Assembly: GCF_001039355.2 (NCBI RefSeq)
Contig: NW_019774070.1
Span: 527,037-573,536, forward strand
Length of the DNA: 46,500 nt
Direction of reading: 5' to 3'
Source: Lingula anatina
Taxonomy: Eukaryota; Brachiopoda; Lingulata; Lingulida; Lingulidae
Shown: one piece after another, positions 12,730 to 27,844 of the stretch
Position numbering within the stretch: position 1 is the first letter of the stretch
Layout: each line of letters begins with the position of its first letter
Position numbers and translations under genes: made by a program
Notes under the pieces: generated by a model
Database searches by the model: none
Told to the model about the DNA's origin: nothing
Seen by the model: only the letters and a program-made list of their open reading frames with translations

Positions 12730-12977
12730 TTACATCATATTCTTGTGGAAGGGACATCTGGCGATTCCCTCATTTGTTCCTTTGTTCAGCTTCAGTAAGG
12801 TGGTCAGAATGGTGTTGGGATCGAAGTAGACTTTCAACTCTTCAATCTGGGGTTTTTCGTTCACAGTGGCGATGGCGCAGCCTTTCATTTCAACCCTCTC
12901 GCCAGAGGGCAACACCCCCTTGTAAGGTCCGGTCCACTCGGCCCAGTGCCGCCAAGTAAACGTTACCACAGGCGGAC
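12730..12977 (-). CDS. pathogen-related-protein-like gene, last exon only (SnoaL-like fold)
   Basis: The exon follows an acceptor at 12978 (TTTTTAG) and ends in TAA, giving 81 residues plus a split glycine codon (phase 1 entry). It reads GPPVVTFTWRHWAEWTGPYK, then GERVEMKGCAIATV and IEELKVYFDPN. This matches the C-terminal part of plant 'pathogen-related protein' and animal homologues, where the motif is GPP-V-F--RHW-----GP-KG--P-G--VE. The fold is a SnoaL/NTF2-like alpha+beta barrel; its substrate is not established. The upstream two thirds of the protein should lie at higher coordinates, but I find no matching exon between 12978 and 15776. It may be cut off by a misjoin, or upstream exons may be missing or remote. 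The tail CPFHKNMM is unusual. Confidence 0.75.
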
Positions 12978-13656
12978 CTAAAAATATGCAACCTTTTGCA
13001 AATGTTGTATGGTGTGTCGTGGACACAGAAGGAATCTTTACGGATAAAAAAGGATTTTTTATTCCTGCGTCTGGCAAAAATGCTGACGTGTATGTATATG
13101 CGAACATTTCCATTTAAATATCCGTGCAAATTGTTATCAAAACTACAAATGCCACTTTCTAAATCTCTGTTCAACGTATAATTTTTGTCAGCTTTATCTC
13201 AATTCTAAAACTTAATACAAAGTCTCCAAAACGTAAATTGTGCAAACTATTTAACAGTCCCAACAAAAAATTAAATTTCCCATTCCAACTTTATAGCAAA
13301 ATCATTTAAAAGAAGAGGTGAAGTAGTTGCACAACCCGTAGCATTTTTTTCTGTAAATTGTGATTACCAACTATTATACAAAATATTAGTTTTTGTTCAC
13401 AATCCATGTTTTTGATAAACTTACAGATATTTCAAGAATTTGTATACTTCGAATATTTCTACTGTATTTGCAACTGAGCTAATGCATCTGTTCTTGTTTT
13501 TATTGTTCTTTGTCATTCTTTGTGCAAATGTTTTTAATAAACTTGTCTGTTAAAAATTCTGTTGTTTATAAATGAAAATAATGAAAATTGTAGGTTGACT
13601 TTACTTGCACATACAAACGTTAATATAGCATGGTGGTACAGTGCAAACTACTTTAA
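12978..13656. other. AT-rich stretch upstream of the pathogen-related-like exon
   Basis: Expected to be intron of the minus-strand gene. I see no further exon of it here. Confidence 0.4.
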
Positions 13657-14700
13657 ACGCTGATTCAGCATTCTATACTGGTGCCAGGAACGACAAACAA
13701 CGGCTGATCAACGTATAATTTGAGACAACGTCTGACCTGTTTCACTGTCTATCGTTGTCTGATTTGTTGTGTTTTCTAACTTGTTTCGATGTCTGACTTG
13801 TTTTGTTGTGTGACTTGTTTCGCCGTCTCACTTCACGCGGGTGCACAGTTATTTTACATAATTTTGCTTGAACATTGCTAACAACCCAACGATGTTTCTG
13901 AAACTTCAAAAGCTGGTTATGCATTCCATACTAGATTGGAGAGACGAACAGTGACTAACTCTATCGTTGTCTGACTTGTTTCGTTGTCTGACTTGTTTTG
14001 CTGTCTGACTTACTTCTTCCTACTTCAAGCCGGTGCACTGTCATTTTACACAGTTTGCTTAAACATTGCTGATTACTCAACGCTGTTTCTTAATCTTTAA
14101 AAGCTGGTTCTGCATTCCATACCAATATTTAGAAAGACAAACAATATCTGACCTGTTTCGTTTTCTGACCTGTTTGTGTTGTCTTGGCCTATTGATGCGT
14201 GCGTTGGCATCCTTGGGGGATATTTGAGGAGAAAAAAGTGTGTATTTTTGTCGATTCAGGACCTAAAGGCACCCAATTTGCCAAATTATACTATGATAAC
14301 AATGATAAATAAGCTGGTTCTGCATTCCATACTGGTATTTGGAAAGTAAAATAATGGCTGACTCAACCGTTGTCTGATCTGTTTCAATGTTTAACCTTTT
14401 TCGCTGTCAGACTTGCTGTCGCTGTCTGACTTGTTTTCGTTGTCCCACTTCACGCAGGTGCCCTGTAATTTTACATAATTTTGCTTGAACATAGCCAACA
14501 ACATAACCTTGTTCCCGAAACTTTAAAAGCTGGTTCTGCATTCTATACTGGTTTCAGGAAAGACAAACAATGAGTGACTCGATCGTTGTCTGACATGTTT
14601 AGCAGAATGACTTGTTTCCGATGTCTCACATTACGAGGGTGCACTGTTATTTTACATTGCAAGCTTGTTCATTGCTATTTGTTGAAATACATATTTGTTC
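13657..14700. repeat. diverged tandem satellite, about five units of 190-250 bp
   Basis: The marker AAGCTGGTTCTGCATTC (with small changes) recurs near 13657, 13910, 14101, 14311 and 14527, so spacing is 253, 191, 210 and 216 bp. Each unit then carries several copies of TTGTCTGACTTGTTTCG and a block similar to GGTGCACTGTTATTTTACA followed by TTGCTTGAACATTGCT. Units differ by insertions. A single N follows at 14854. Confidence 0.85.
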
Positions 14701-15776
14701 TAGTCTGACAGTGCTATGAGACAGAATAACAGAAATTGTCCAGGTCACTGTAGGCATGCGTTGGCATTTTTTATGATTCGGGACCCTAAGGATACCAAAT
14801 GATAATATGGTGAAAATAACGATAAAAAATCAATCAATATATCAAAGGTAACANTAGGGGGTATTACTGATTTATTTTTAGTCAAAAATTTTGGCAGACC
14901 AAATTTTTGACAGATTTCTGATTTGTTTGTCAATAACATAGTACAGTCGCTGTGTTTGATCTATGTAGGCACAATATTAGAAGAGCTAATGGGAAAATCA
15001 ACAGGTTGGATGTTATGCAAACACCCTTAGACTAACTCTCTTCTTAGACAGATAAAAACCTTGATAAACAAATGATTAGATCTATCATTGGATTAAGAGA
15101 TCATCATGAACAAATTTATAATAAATATATTATTTAATACGTTTTGATTTGGGAAGATTAGAATATTACAGTTTCATTAATTGATAAATATTTATTTTGT
15201 ATTTTATACAAAAATGGGTTTTTATTTTTCCCTGATGAAATCAAAACCTTTTAGATCAGTTGCACAAATGATTTTCATTCACAGAGAAACGCAATTAGTT
15301 TTTTTCCTAACCATCACTAGGCAGATAGGCTAATACATCATATTATAGTGATCCCTTTTGTAAATGATTGTTTAGATTCTTAAAAATAATTGCAATGCAG
15401 ATGCTATTAATTTATCTTTTACCTCTCTTTTTTTTTTTAAATCCTTAGTATGTGCCCTGCTTTATTTTTTTTACAAAATTTGATATACAAATATAGATTA
15501 AAACCAATTGTATTACAATCCAATTTTGAGATCTATGGAGATATGACTTAACATTATTATTTTTTAGAATTAATCAAAACGATTTCATTACCACTTCCAT
15601 TTTGGTAGTCAAACATCTAAACTTCAAAACTGTAAAAGATATTTTACCTTAGGAAAAAAAACTTCCTTATTTGTGTATTTTGATCACATTAATGCAGTGA
15701 TAAATGCTGTCTTAAAGCACTTGTAAGCTGTATTTTGAGATGACATCGCTCCCAACTTTTTCCTCCTCTTTTTTAG
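14701..15776. other. AT-rich stretch before the ATG16L1 exons
   Basis: Presumably intron of ATG16L1. No WD40 or coiled-coil exon is visible, and a single N lies at 14854. The last bases form a good acceptor (TCCTCCTCTTTTTTAG). Confidence 0.45.
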
Positions 15777-18425
<2,649 letters not shown>

Positions 18426-19457
18426 GTACTGCCAGAAAGCAATGAAGCAGGAGGACAAGCACACACAGATTGTGTCCCAGAAGTGGTAGTAAGCACAACT
18501 AACACAATGAGATATGCTGGTTCGTCAGTAAACTGGGAAGTGATTGTGCAGCTAGCTCAACAACCACAATCAAATTGGATTGAAAATGATAAAATCTGCA
18601 AATAAGAGATAATTGACGATCATATCAAGAATTGCTTGGTACACTATGTGGACAGGGTTGTGCTATTTTTGATTGTGGTCATGATATGTTAAATGTGAAT
18701 TGTTAAGATATTTGCCTCATAAACCTAAATTGCCGAGAAGAATTTTTATTGGGTTGTGGTAAAGTTAAAAGTGTGGCATATATGTCATGAGTGAAAACAA
18801 AGTGAAAAAAACGTGAAGAAAACATATCTCAACTTCAGATCCAAAATGGCAATTCCTGTTCAGTACCTAATTTCTGTCATATATTAACCTGTATATCTAT
18901 ATTTAGTAAACCTGTTAAATATGGTGATAAAATCATGACATACTTGTTGAAGCTTATAAGAGCCAGTAAGTAAGCCAAGATGTCTATTGTAAGAGCTTAT
19001 TTTCATAAAAGTAAAAATGAATGTGCAGAAATTGATTTTCTATTGAACTTGTTGTAAAGGATGCTAATATATTGCTTTTTTTAATCCCAAAGATAAATCC
19101 ACAAATATCTAAAAAAAGATCTTACCTACAATCTAGAAGCCTGCATTAAGCCCATTCTCGTCATTGTTTGTTTTGTACTAAATGTGTTGCCTATAGGTAA
19201 TGTAATCTTTTACATTATTTGTGTACCCCAAAAGATGCTTTTGCTTATTGCATATTTATTAAAGGAAGCGCTTTTCCCAGCTATATGTTGTGTTGTTGTA
19301 TTGTGTTAGTGAGGTGCAATTGTTTTTCCCATGTATGAGCACTTGCATGAAATGTAACACGAAAAAGTGAATGATTTTATGGTGGACTCCTTTAGAAACT
19401 TGGTATTGTTTTCCAGAATTTGCTTTTTATTGTTGCCTTTTCTGTGTGCAATTATTT

Positions 19458-19498
19458 AGTATTGCATAGTGGTTTCATCATGCAATTGCAAAGAACTA
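19458..19498 (+). repeat. short dispersed repeat, copy 1 (within the inferred ATG16L1 3' UTR)
   Basis: AGTATTGCATAGTGGTTTCA continues into TCATGCAATTGCAAAGAACT. A near copy lies at 22871-22910 in an intron of the multicopper oxidase gene. The family is not identified. Confidence 0.55.
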
Positions 19499-19595
19499 AA
19501 GTCAAAGAAGCACCGTTGTGGTGTCCCAGTGTCAGATATAAAGGAGATATTGTACATTTTGTAAATTTTTGTGTAAATTTTGATGTGAAAATGAG

Positions 19596-19601
19596 AATAA
19601 A
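19596..19601 (+). terminator. candidate polyadenylation signal of ATG16L1
   Basis: AATAAA about 1.17 kb after the stop codon. The intervening sequence has no other gene signal and is taken as 3' UTR. Confidence 0.4.
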
Positions 19602-21184
19602 GAAAAAATTAATCCGATGACTCATGTTCAAGTGATCTGGTGTAAAAGTTTGTTGTATTATTTTTTATGTGCAGACACTGCGTGTCTCTGGATGTTTGGT
19701 GAGCACTGCGACTCCCTGCCTTCACTGCCTGACGCATCACTCCCTTTAACTGCCAAACCATATTTTTGTTTCACTTTGGGGTGTCTTTGTGGTAGTTCAA
19801 GGCCTTTTCAAATATCCAGGAATGGTTAAAGTAACATTCATATATATTTCAGAGGTGGACAGTCATCAGAAATTATAATAAGTTTGTTAAATATCAAAAA
19901 TCCAGAAAAGTCCTATAGAACAAAATTTAGAATGTACTATCAAAAAGCGAGAATGCAAATTGATACGGATTAAATTTATAAATGTTGATTGTTAGAAAAT
20001 ATTAAAGATATATTCTGTCAGCAGGTTAAACATTTTACGGTAATATGCCAAACAATTCGACCAAGATTAATTAATTAATTTCATGGAAATGTCAGTTTGG
20101 TCGAATTGATTAAAATACAGCAAATGGAAACCTTTGATATCGTCGGATTGTTAGGGGCATCTGCCAAAACGTCCATCTTTCCGGAAGTATTGCATTTTAC
20201 CGGAAGTGTTACGCAAGATAAGCCGCAATTTTCGCCTAACATGTGTTACAGGCATGTTTTATCCTCCTGAAAACTTATTTTGCTGTGTACAATATGTGCT
20301 AACATTACTTAACATTAAAAAAGACGACAATTATAATTTTTAATTATACATTTCCCTCACCTACGATCACTTTCATGATGCGCTTCACAAGTTGGACGAG
20401 TATTTCCCCGGAGACGTATATGCCCAAATCTCAAAGTACTAAAATTGTGACTTCTGTACATATTTGAAAAGCTTTGAAACCATTTCAATTTTAAATATCT
20501 GCAGTTGTCATAGAAAACCGTCAATCCCAAAGACGAGGAGACAAGTATTACATTTCAGATTGAATTTGAATAAAATATAGACATTTTTAAAAACATGTTA
20601 TGGGATTTTTACAAGAAATACCATTTTAAAAGAGAATTGCGCTGTAGTTTTACTCTCCAATGCATATCCCGGGAGAGACATATCTTTTGGTCTTATCAAA
20701 CCCAAAACTGAAATTACTGTCGATATGATGTTACTTCATTGTAGCTCTTATATATGTATAAAAAATATTGAAGGACGTCTTGGCATTACAATTTAAATAA
20801 AAATTTAATTTCATTTTTGTGCTCGTTAATAGTAATATAAAAAGTTATAAAACAATGAAGACACGATGGAAAAATATCAGACACAAAACTGTTGTGTTAG
20901 TAAGAGAAGCAAAAAAAAAACTCAACCAAATCATTTTGATGTAAGCCAATAACATTCCTTTCTCTATAACAAGACCTGCTCGGTTAAAATGCAAATGATA
21001 GCTTGAAAGTCTTGTATGACATATAAAATATAAAATTTTCGGGAATATACCTCTAAAGTTGAAAAGGTATTCTTTAAAAATAAAGCACAGACGATATTTT
21101 ATATTTCATCTTGCGTCCTTGTGCTCAATAGTTAATATATTAATAATTCTGTTACAAAAATAAGAGACATTTTAAATTTTACCT
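19602..21184. other. spacer between convergent ATG16L1 and multicopper oxidase genes
   Basis: AT-rich and without an exon I can support. It contains an inverted pair CAATTCGACCAA / TTGGTCGAATTG around 20051-20110 and two CCGGAAGT motifs at 20181 and 20200. The 3' UTR of the minus-strand oxidase gene should occupy the right part. Confidence 0.5.
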
Positions 21185-24100
21185 CTAAAAATATAAAGGT
21201 AATAGGGGCAGTACCATGAAGAGGAGTGACAAACACGTGGCCCTTAAACCGTTTACACTGTTCACACTGTTTTGTGTTTTGAGTGTAGGACATGGAGCTG
21301 ATGACGTCTGTGTTACGTCATCCTCGTACTGCCACGTGCCGCAGCGCGGGAAGTTCCGTGGCGGCTTGGGAAGATCTTCCGGTTCGCCAACCTTAACTAT
21401 AAGTCCCATTCCAATTTCAACGTGATATTCGATGTGACAGTGCAAAAGCCAGGCACCTGCAAAAGTAAATACAGCATACTAATATACCTGTGTTTATTTA
21501 AATGTCAACATTACAATTCATTCGAATTCACTACTGGCACAGTTTGACATATCATTATACGTCGTGATTTCCGTTAGCTAAACGTGACTCTCTTTTTTAA
21601 AATTGATTGCCATGACAAACATCAGCGCTGTATTGTAATATTTGTCGGGGAAAAAATTGAACACGTTTTAAAATGATCGCTTTTGTAGCCACTTGATTTC
21701 TGAAGATGACATTTACGTTTTTAAGAGTGTCCACATTGTAGACGACACAGCTAAAACGGACAAAAAGGACCGAACAAACAGAAAAGGATGCAACACTCGG
21801 CTGACAGTGTAATAGCACATAAGAATGGAAGATATAGGCCTATATAGAACAAGACCGGGAAATAATTTAGAACCAAATCGGCCGTAGGGTTTAATGAGAA
21901 TAGAACAGTATTCAACGGGCTTTACCTGGATTTGTAGCGTGGAACCGTATGATGGTAAAACCTCCATCTGGCACCGTGACAGAATCCTTCTTCACGGCAC
22001 CTTTGAGCTTACGTGGAATCTCTCCATTTCGATCCATCTGCTTTATCTGTTCCACTGTGACAGACTGATTAATCTGGAGAAGAAGCATCTTCCATCTGAT
22101 ACATATACAAGTAAAAGGTAATACACATCAGCCGAAAACGGCATTTACTATTAAATAAATATATCTATACGATAATAAATTTTGTGTATTTTTTATAAAT
22201 AAATATATTTATATCAAGCTTTTTTCAGGGATATGAATATACATTACAACCATCAGACCAATGGGTTCTTATTGAATAGAATTTTTCTAATTTATCTTGG
22301 ACTCTAAGTCACGATCAACTTACATGGGTCTGTTACGAATTTTTTAGGCATAATGACTGCCGTCAACGAGCATTTTGCGAATGTTAATTGCATATGTGAA
22401 TGAACAAATTTGACCTGGTCTCAAATGAGCTTTAAACTGGCTGCAAGTTTCTTGTTTGGTTTCGTACCTTCCGCAGCGCCACCACGCGGAAAGCAAAGCC
22501 GTGAAGATGCATGGGGTGATTGGCGTTAAAGGCGAACCCTTCGTCCACCATGACGATCTCGACTACCTGTCCTAGCTTCACCTCTAACATGTGAACACAT
22601 TCGCAGTAGGTTTCTGTACAATTAGAGCGAGTTTCTTCGTTGCAGAACAAATCCTGAAATACCATTTATAGGAAAATAAAATCGGGGCCGCCGCGTTTCT
22701 TCAGAAACAAAAGTTCTGAAACACCCAAGCCTTGGGAAGGTATACTTTTCATAGTTTATCCAAAACATGACGAAGGTTTTTATAAGTGTTGTTAAAGAAT
22801 AAGAAATCAACTGGAAATAGGTCTGGGAGATCATATCATTATATATATTTCATTTCTTTGCGCAATGATAAGTATTGCATAATGGTTTCATCATGCATTT
22901 GCAAGAAACTACATGTAGAGCGCAACATTATGTTCAAGAAGATTACATGAATTTTATGTTATTTCCCAGTTGAAAAATTGCCTACTGTACTGACTGCAAT
23001 GGTCTGCAATATTAGTCAAAAGCGTAACCGATACAAATTGCTGGAAATGATGTCATGCGTTTGCCTGTAAATAAGGTTTCATTTATAATTATTATGTAAA
23101 TGGGACAGGGATAGAAATAATGTGTACCTTTGGAATGTCCCCATATTGTGTCATAGGCGGGGAAGGAGGGAAAATGTTAGAGATATGGTTGATCTGTGGC
23201 GAGTACAAATGACGTCCCTTGTCTATGGCACTGACTGGGTAATACATGGGGTTATGGAAGAGTTCGTTGTCTATTTTGTTAAAATCCATAGCCAAGTAGA
23301 ACTTGACGTCAGGCTCCTCTTGCGACGTGGCGTCATCTGGGTCGGTGTTGTTCAGTTGCACCACGGGAATGTAGTTGTCGTCTGCTTTGGTGTTCCACGG
23401 GTTCAGTTGCTTAAAATGCATGAAATGGTATAACATACAGTAGTTAACGGACGCAAAAGCATGTTACATTTTCAAACGGAAAAATGGAATAAAAACGAAA
23501 AATGAAATCCAACCACGTTTTAAGGTATATATTTAGCCATTCGAGGCCAAAAAATGTCACTTTTTGTTACGATCGTTGTAACTATTCCTTACCTTTCCAC
23601 TGCGCATCATGTTTTCGTAATCAGTTGGGGCTTTAGGATCCTCAATCGGTGCCCCATTATAGCGTAATATTGCCACCTGTTTCGCTTTTTTATTGGCACA
23701 GTCGGCAAGACCAACCACCCGAATCCAGTAGTTGTCGACTCTGGCGTTTGCGTTAAGTACAAAGTCGTACCGTTCCCCGGCAAATATATTGAACGATTCG
23801 ATCTCAATTGGATCGAAAGGTTTTCCGTCAGACGTGATTGCTGTCATGTTGTGGCCGTCGACTGATATCTGTGGAAGAAAAGAGTTTGACATTTGTGGGC
23901 ATTTCGCTATACGAGGAAAGAGGGGATATCAAGACTGACATACATGAAGCTTTTAAATGTTTAGACTAATTAAAGGTGCTATAAACCCTACTGGGATCTA
24001 GCATAATCTATAGGCCCTATAGACATTATCTGACAAATTAATTTGAGACTCAAATAAGATAACCATTAAATGCAGCGGATATGCCTTAAAATTCAAACAA

Positions 24101-27100
24101 GCGCAGTTCAAATAAGATACTATTACAATTTTCTGTCCCTGGTTTCTCTACCTGTATGGGGCAGTTCAGAATGCCATTGCTCGCCACACGGAACCTGTAT
24201 CTCTTGCCTTGGGTGACATTAAAAACCTCATATGGCGTGTAAATGGTTCGGTTGGTTTTGCCGTCGGTGTAGGGTTCAAATGCCCCCTTTCCTAAAAAAT
24301 AAAACTCTTTTTATACTGATACTGGAATGGTTGATCGAGTTAAAAAGCAGCACTTTGTTTCTGCTCTTGGAAGTTGCTCTCAGCAAACAGCCTGCACACT
24401 GCGTTTTGAAATGCACATCATACAAGTATTTCATTTTCAAAATTGCACAATGAGATAAAGTCGCCACTTTCACATTCATTCTCAATCTTAAGGTGTGTTG
24501 TTTCCAAAAATGTTATGGCTATTTTTTTAACAAACATTTAAAAAAGAAACTTTTCTCACAGAAACGTTTTTTACACAATGGTTTATGGTGTTTTTTTTCA
24601 CAAAAAAGTTTTTTACACATTGGTTAATGAGGTTTTCTTCGGTAAAATAACAGGTTCAGTTCTTCAGCATCAAAAAAAAATCTACTCACATACCGTTAAT
24701 CAACATGGACTGTGGTTTATTGTCTCCGTCTCTATGGTGATGCGCTACAAAACGGTTCACTGTGACGTCACCCAGCCAATCCGTGACGATGATATAGTGT
24801 TCTGCGAGATCATAATCGTAAAGGTCATGGTGGGGGTCAGCTCCCGGCGGAAGTCGGACAACCAGTGGGCCGAAGACGCCGTCGGCACGCTGCATGCCGG
24901 AGTGGGCGTGCCAGAAATGTGTCCCCTTTGTAGTGGCTTTGAATCTGAAAAGGAGTCGCGTGCTTCATTATAAGGGCATTGAATGGCAATTTTGTTCACT
25001 GAGAGCTGTAATTTTACTGGTCCACCTACTTTTTTATTTCCCTTGAAAACCTCATTTAGAACTTGGGTGAATAAAACGATTTTCTCGCATTGCCAGTCCT
25101 TTTTTTTTTCGTCAAAGTTTAAAGCAACGGTATCTAATTCAGATGCAAACTACATATTTTGAAAAATCGCTGATCAAAATGGTCAAAAGTTATTTATCGA
25201 AAATTTATCAAAAATGAGATTTTATTTCGTGTTTCATCTTAACTTTTAAAAAAGAAGAGATACGTACGCGTTGCCCCCATAGTAAGTTAATTAATTATCA
25301 CATTTTCGGCAACTTATAAACATAACAATTAATCTAACTCCATATTTGGAGATGGCACACCAAATCAACACTCACTCGTATCGGAATGTGCTGTGTGAGG
25401 GTATGGGACACTGTGTAATCATGGCGACACCATCCATGTGCGGTGAGTCTTCCTGCAGTATTCCGTGCCAGTGTATGGTGACTCCATCGGACGTGGACAT
25501 TTTGTTCTTCACGTTGACGATAATGGTGTCGTTCTGGCAGACCTGGGAATTGACGGTGCCGGCTGTTAGTTTTTCAGCTTTAGTAGAAACCATATCCTGA
25601 ATATCACTTACCCAGCAAACACGTCACGTTCGGATCACGTGGCCAGCATGTTGCTATGACGTTACAATATATGTGGTAGCAACGAGCTAGCCACGTGATC
25701 CGAACGTGACGTGTTTGCTGGGTAGCTTTAGATTTATATAATTTCCCTCCTATTTGAATGTGATGTCGTGTTGTTTTACTGAATTATCAATTCTCTGTCG
25801 TGCATCTTGGAAATATTGCTAATTTCCAGTTACACGTGCAATGAACATTAACAAATTTCCTCTTGCAGCGCCACTAAATTACAACACATTGAGCCATTTT
25901 CATTGCATAAGTATCATCTAAATTATTTTTATAGATACAAATGTATAATAAGTAAAGTTATATATAACTGTGCTTACTAACTTACATGGGGACACAAACA
26001 TCTTTTGAAAAATAGGTACAATAAAAAAACGTCCCTTATTCAAGGTACCCAATTGTAGGTTACAATTATAGGCCCTATATATTGATTTATTTAATATAGG
26101 CCTATACAAAATAAAGAAAATATTTTTTATCTTAATAACTGACTTAAACATTTAACCGAAAACTTCAAAAAGCACTCCTGATTTCTGGATAGTTTAAAAA
26201 TTTTCCAACAGCCAGCATTCTAGTAAAAAAAAATAATCACTTACAAATATCCCTGGTCCTGGAAGGCGCCTGTTGACCACAGTGATTGCCTTTCTGACGC
26301 CATCTGCCGCCACGCAGTGCGGCCTGTCGCAATCCGTGCCGTTAAACGGGCAGTCGTAACAGGCCTTGCTCAGGACGTAGTACCACTCCACGGCAAAGTC
26401 GTACTCGCAGGTCCTCGGGGTCTCGCCGTCCACGCAGTCTCTAAGGCAGGGGTGGCTTAGGTCGTCTACGTCGTAGTTGCTCGTTTTGCCTTCTGCGGAA
26501 TAAAACCCAACTTCTTGTTATTTAACTGAGGAGGTTTACCATAGCTTGGTAAATTTGTTATACCCAGTAAGGGCTTATTCCCAATAAAACTTTCTTTCTA
26601 CGTAGACTGGGAACTTTTGCAATCAAATTAAAAGATTTACACGCCTCCTTTGGTTCAAAAGTTCTTGTATAATCTCCAGCTTTTCTGTATTCTACTCAAC
26701 GCCAAGAGGAGGCTTGTTTATCTGATTGCATTCAGCAAGAGTCCTTGCGGAGTTGGATGGAACTACGTAAAAAGATTGGAAATGAGCCTTTAGAGGCTCA
26801 GAAGCGGATCGGCATCGCGGCGATGGCTGAGTGAGACGGGGTGACAAAACTTTTCGTCTTCCCCATTAAGGCTTTTCCCAAGCTCACACTGAGAAAACTC
26901 ACTCTAAGAATCATCAAGAATAATTTTTCATACAATACAATTAAAAACGGAGTTTGAAGTGGTGATGAATAGGTTATTGGGGGGGGGGCGATGGCAAATC
27001 GACGTTTTGCTTTTATGGAACTTTTAATCAATAATCAAACAGAACACTGTATAAAGCCCCTTCTTTGTATTCTGATTAATTTTGTCACTTGTCTAGCTAC

Positions 27101-27784
27101 CAATTTCAAATGAGACATGGTCGTTGGATGGGACAGCATACAATTATTAGATTAGATAGCATACACGTAGCTATAAATTGTAGGCCCAGGTCTACAGCAA
27201 GGCTAAACCATAGGCAGGTACTATATATACACCTGTACTTCCTTGTTCGTATCCAACATCAATCAAACTGCTTGGTGAACATTTGTCAATGAGCACGTAT
27301 AACATGCCGTATCACATAAATCACGGATATGAAGCCAAATTCCTAAAATTTTTGGCTTTGGAAAAAAATGCATTGACAATCTATTACCCCATTCTGCGTG
27401 CATATGCCACTCATAATACATGGTTCATGTAGCTGCGGAAATGTGCCCATGGAACTGACAACTATCTTGACCTATCGTGATTACCCTCGCTTCCTCATGC
27501 CTAGATGCTCTCAGACCTTTTAGACTGGGTTCCCATACTTAGATCGATCCATCTGGATTGACCTAACTCCCTGGGGGTTCACGCTAAATTGCTATCAGCT
27601 CAAGAGGCTTACATGTCTGTCACGCCTACCGAATCAGCTAGGGGTAAATATAATTACCCCCATACAGTTTTACTAGGCGTTACAGACGTTTAAGCCGATT
27701 AGTTTGACGGCAATTTAGTGAGACTCCCCAGGGAGATAGATCGATCCAAATATCTGTGAGAATGGTCCCTAAAACTTGAGATCC

Positions 27785-27844
<60 letters not shown>

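Noticed and set aside
24578-24973. Plus-strand open frame of 131 codons
   Set aside because: Antisense shadow of the oxidase exon 24694-24944, which has copper-ligand motifs and matching splice sites on the minus strand.
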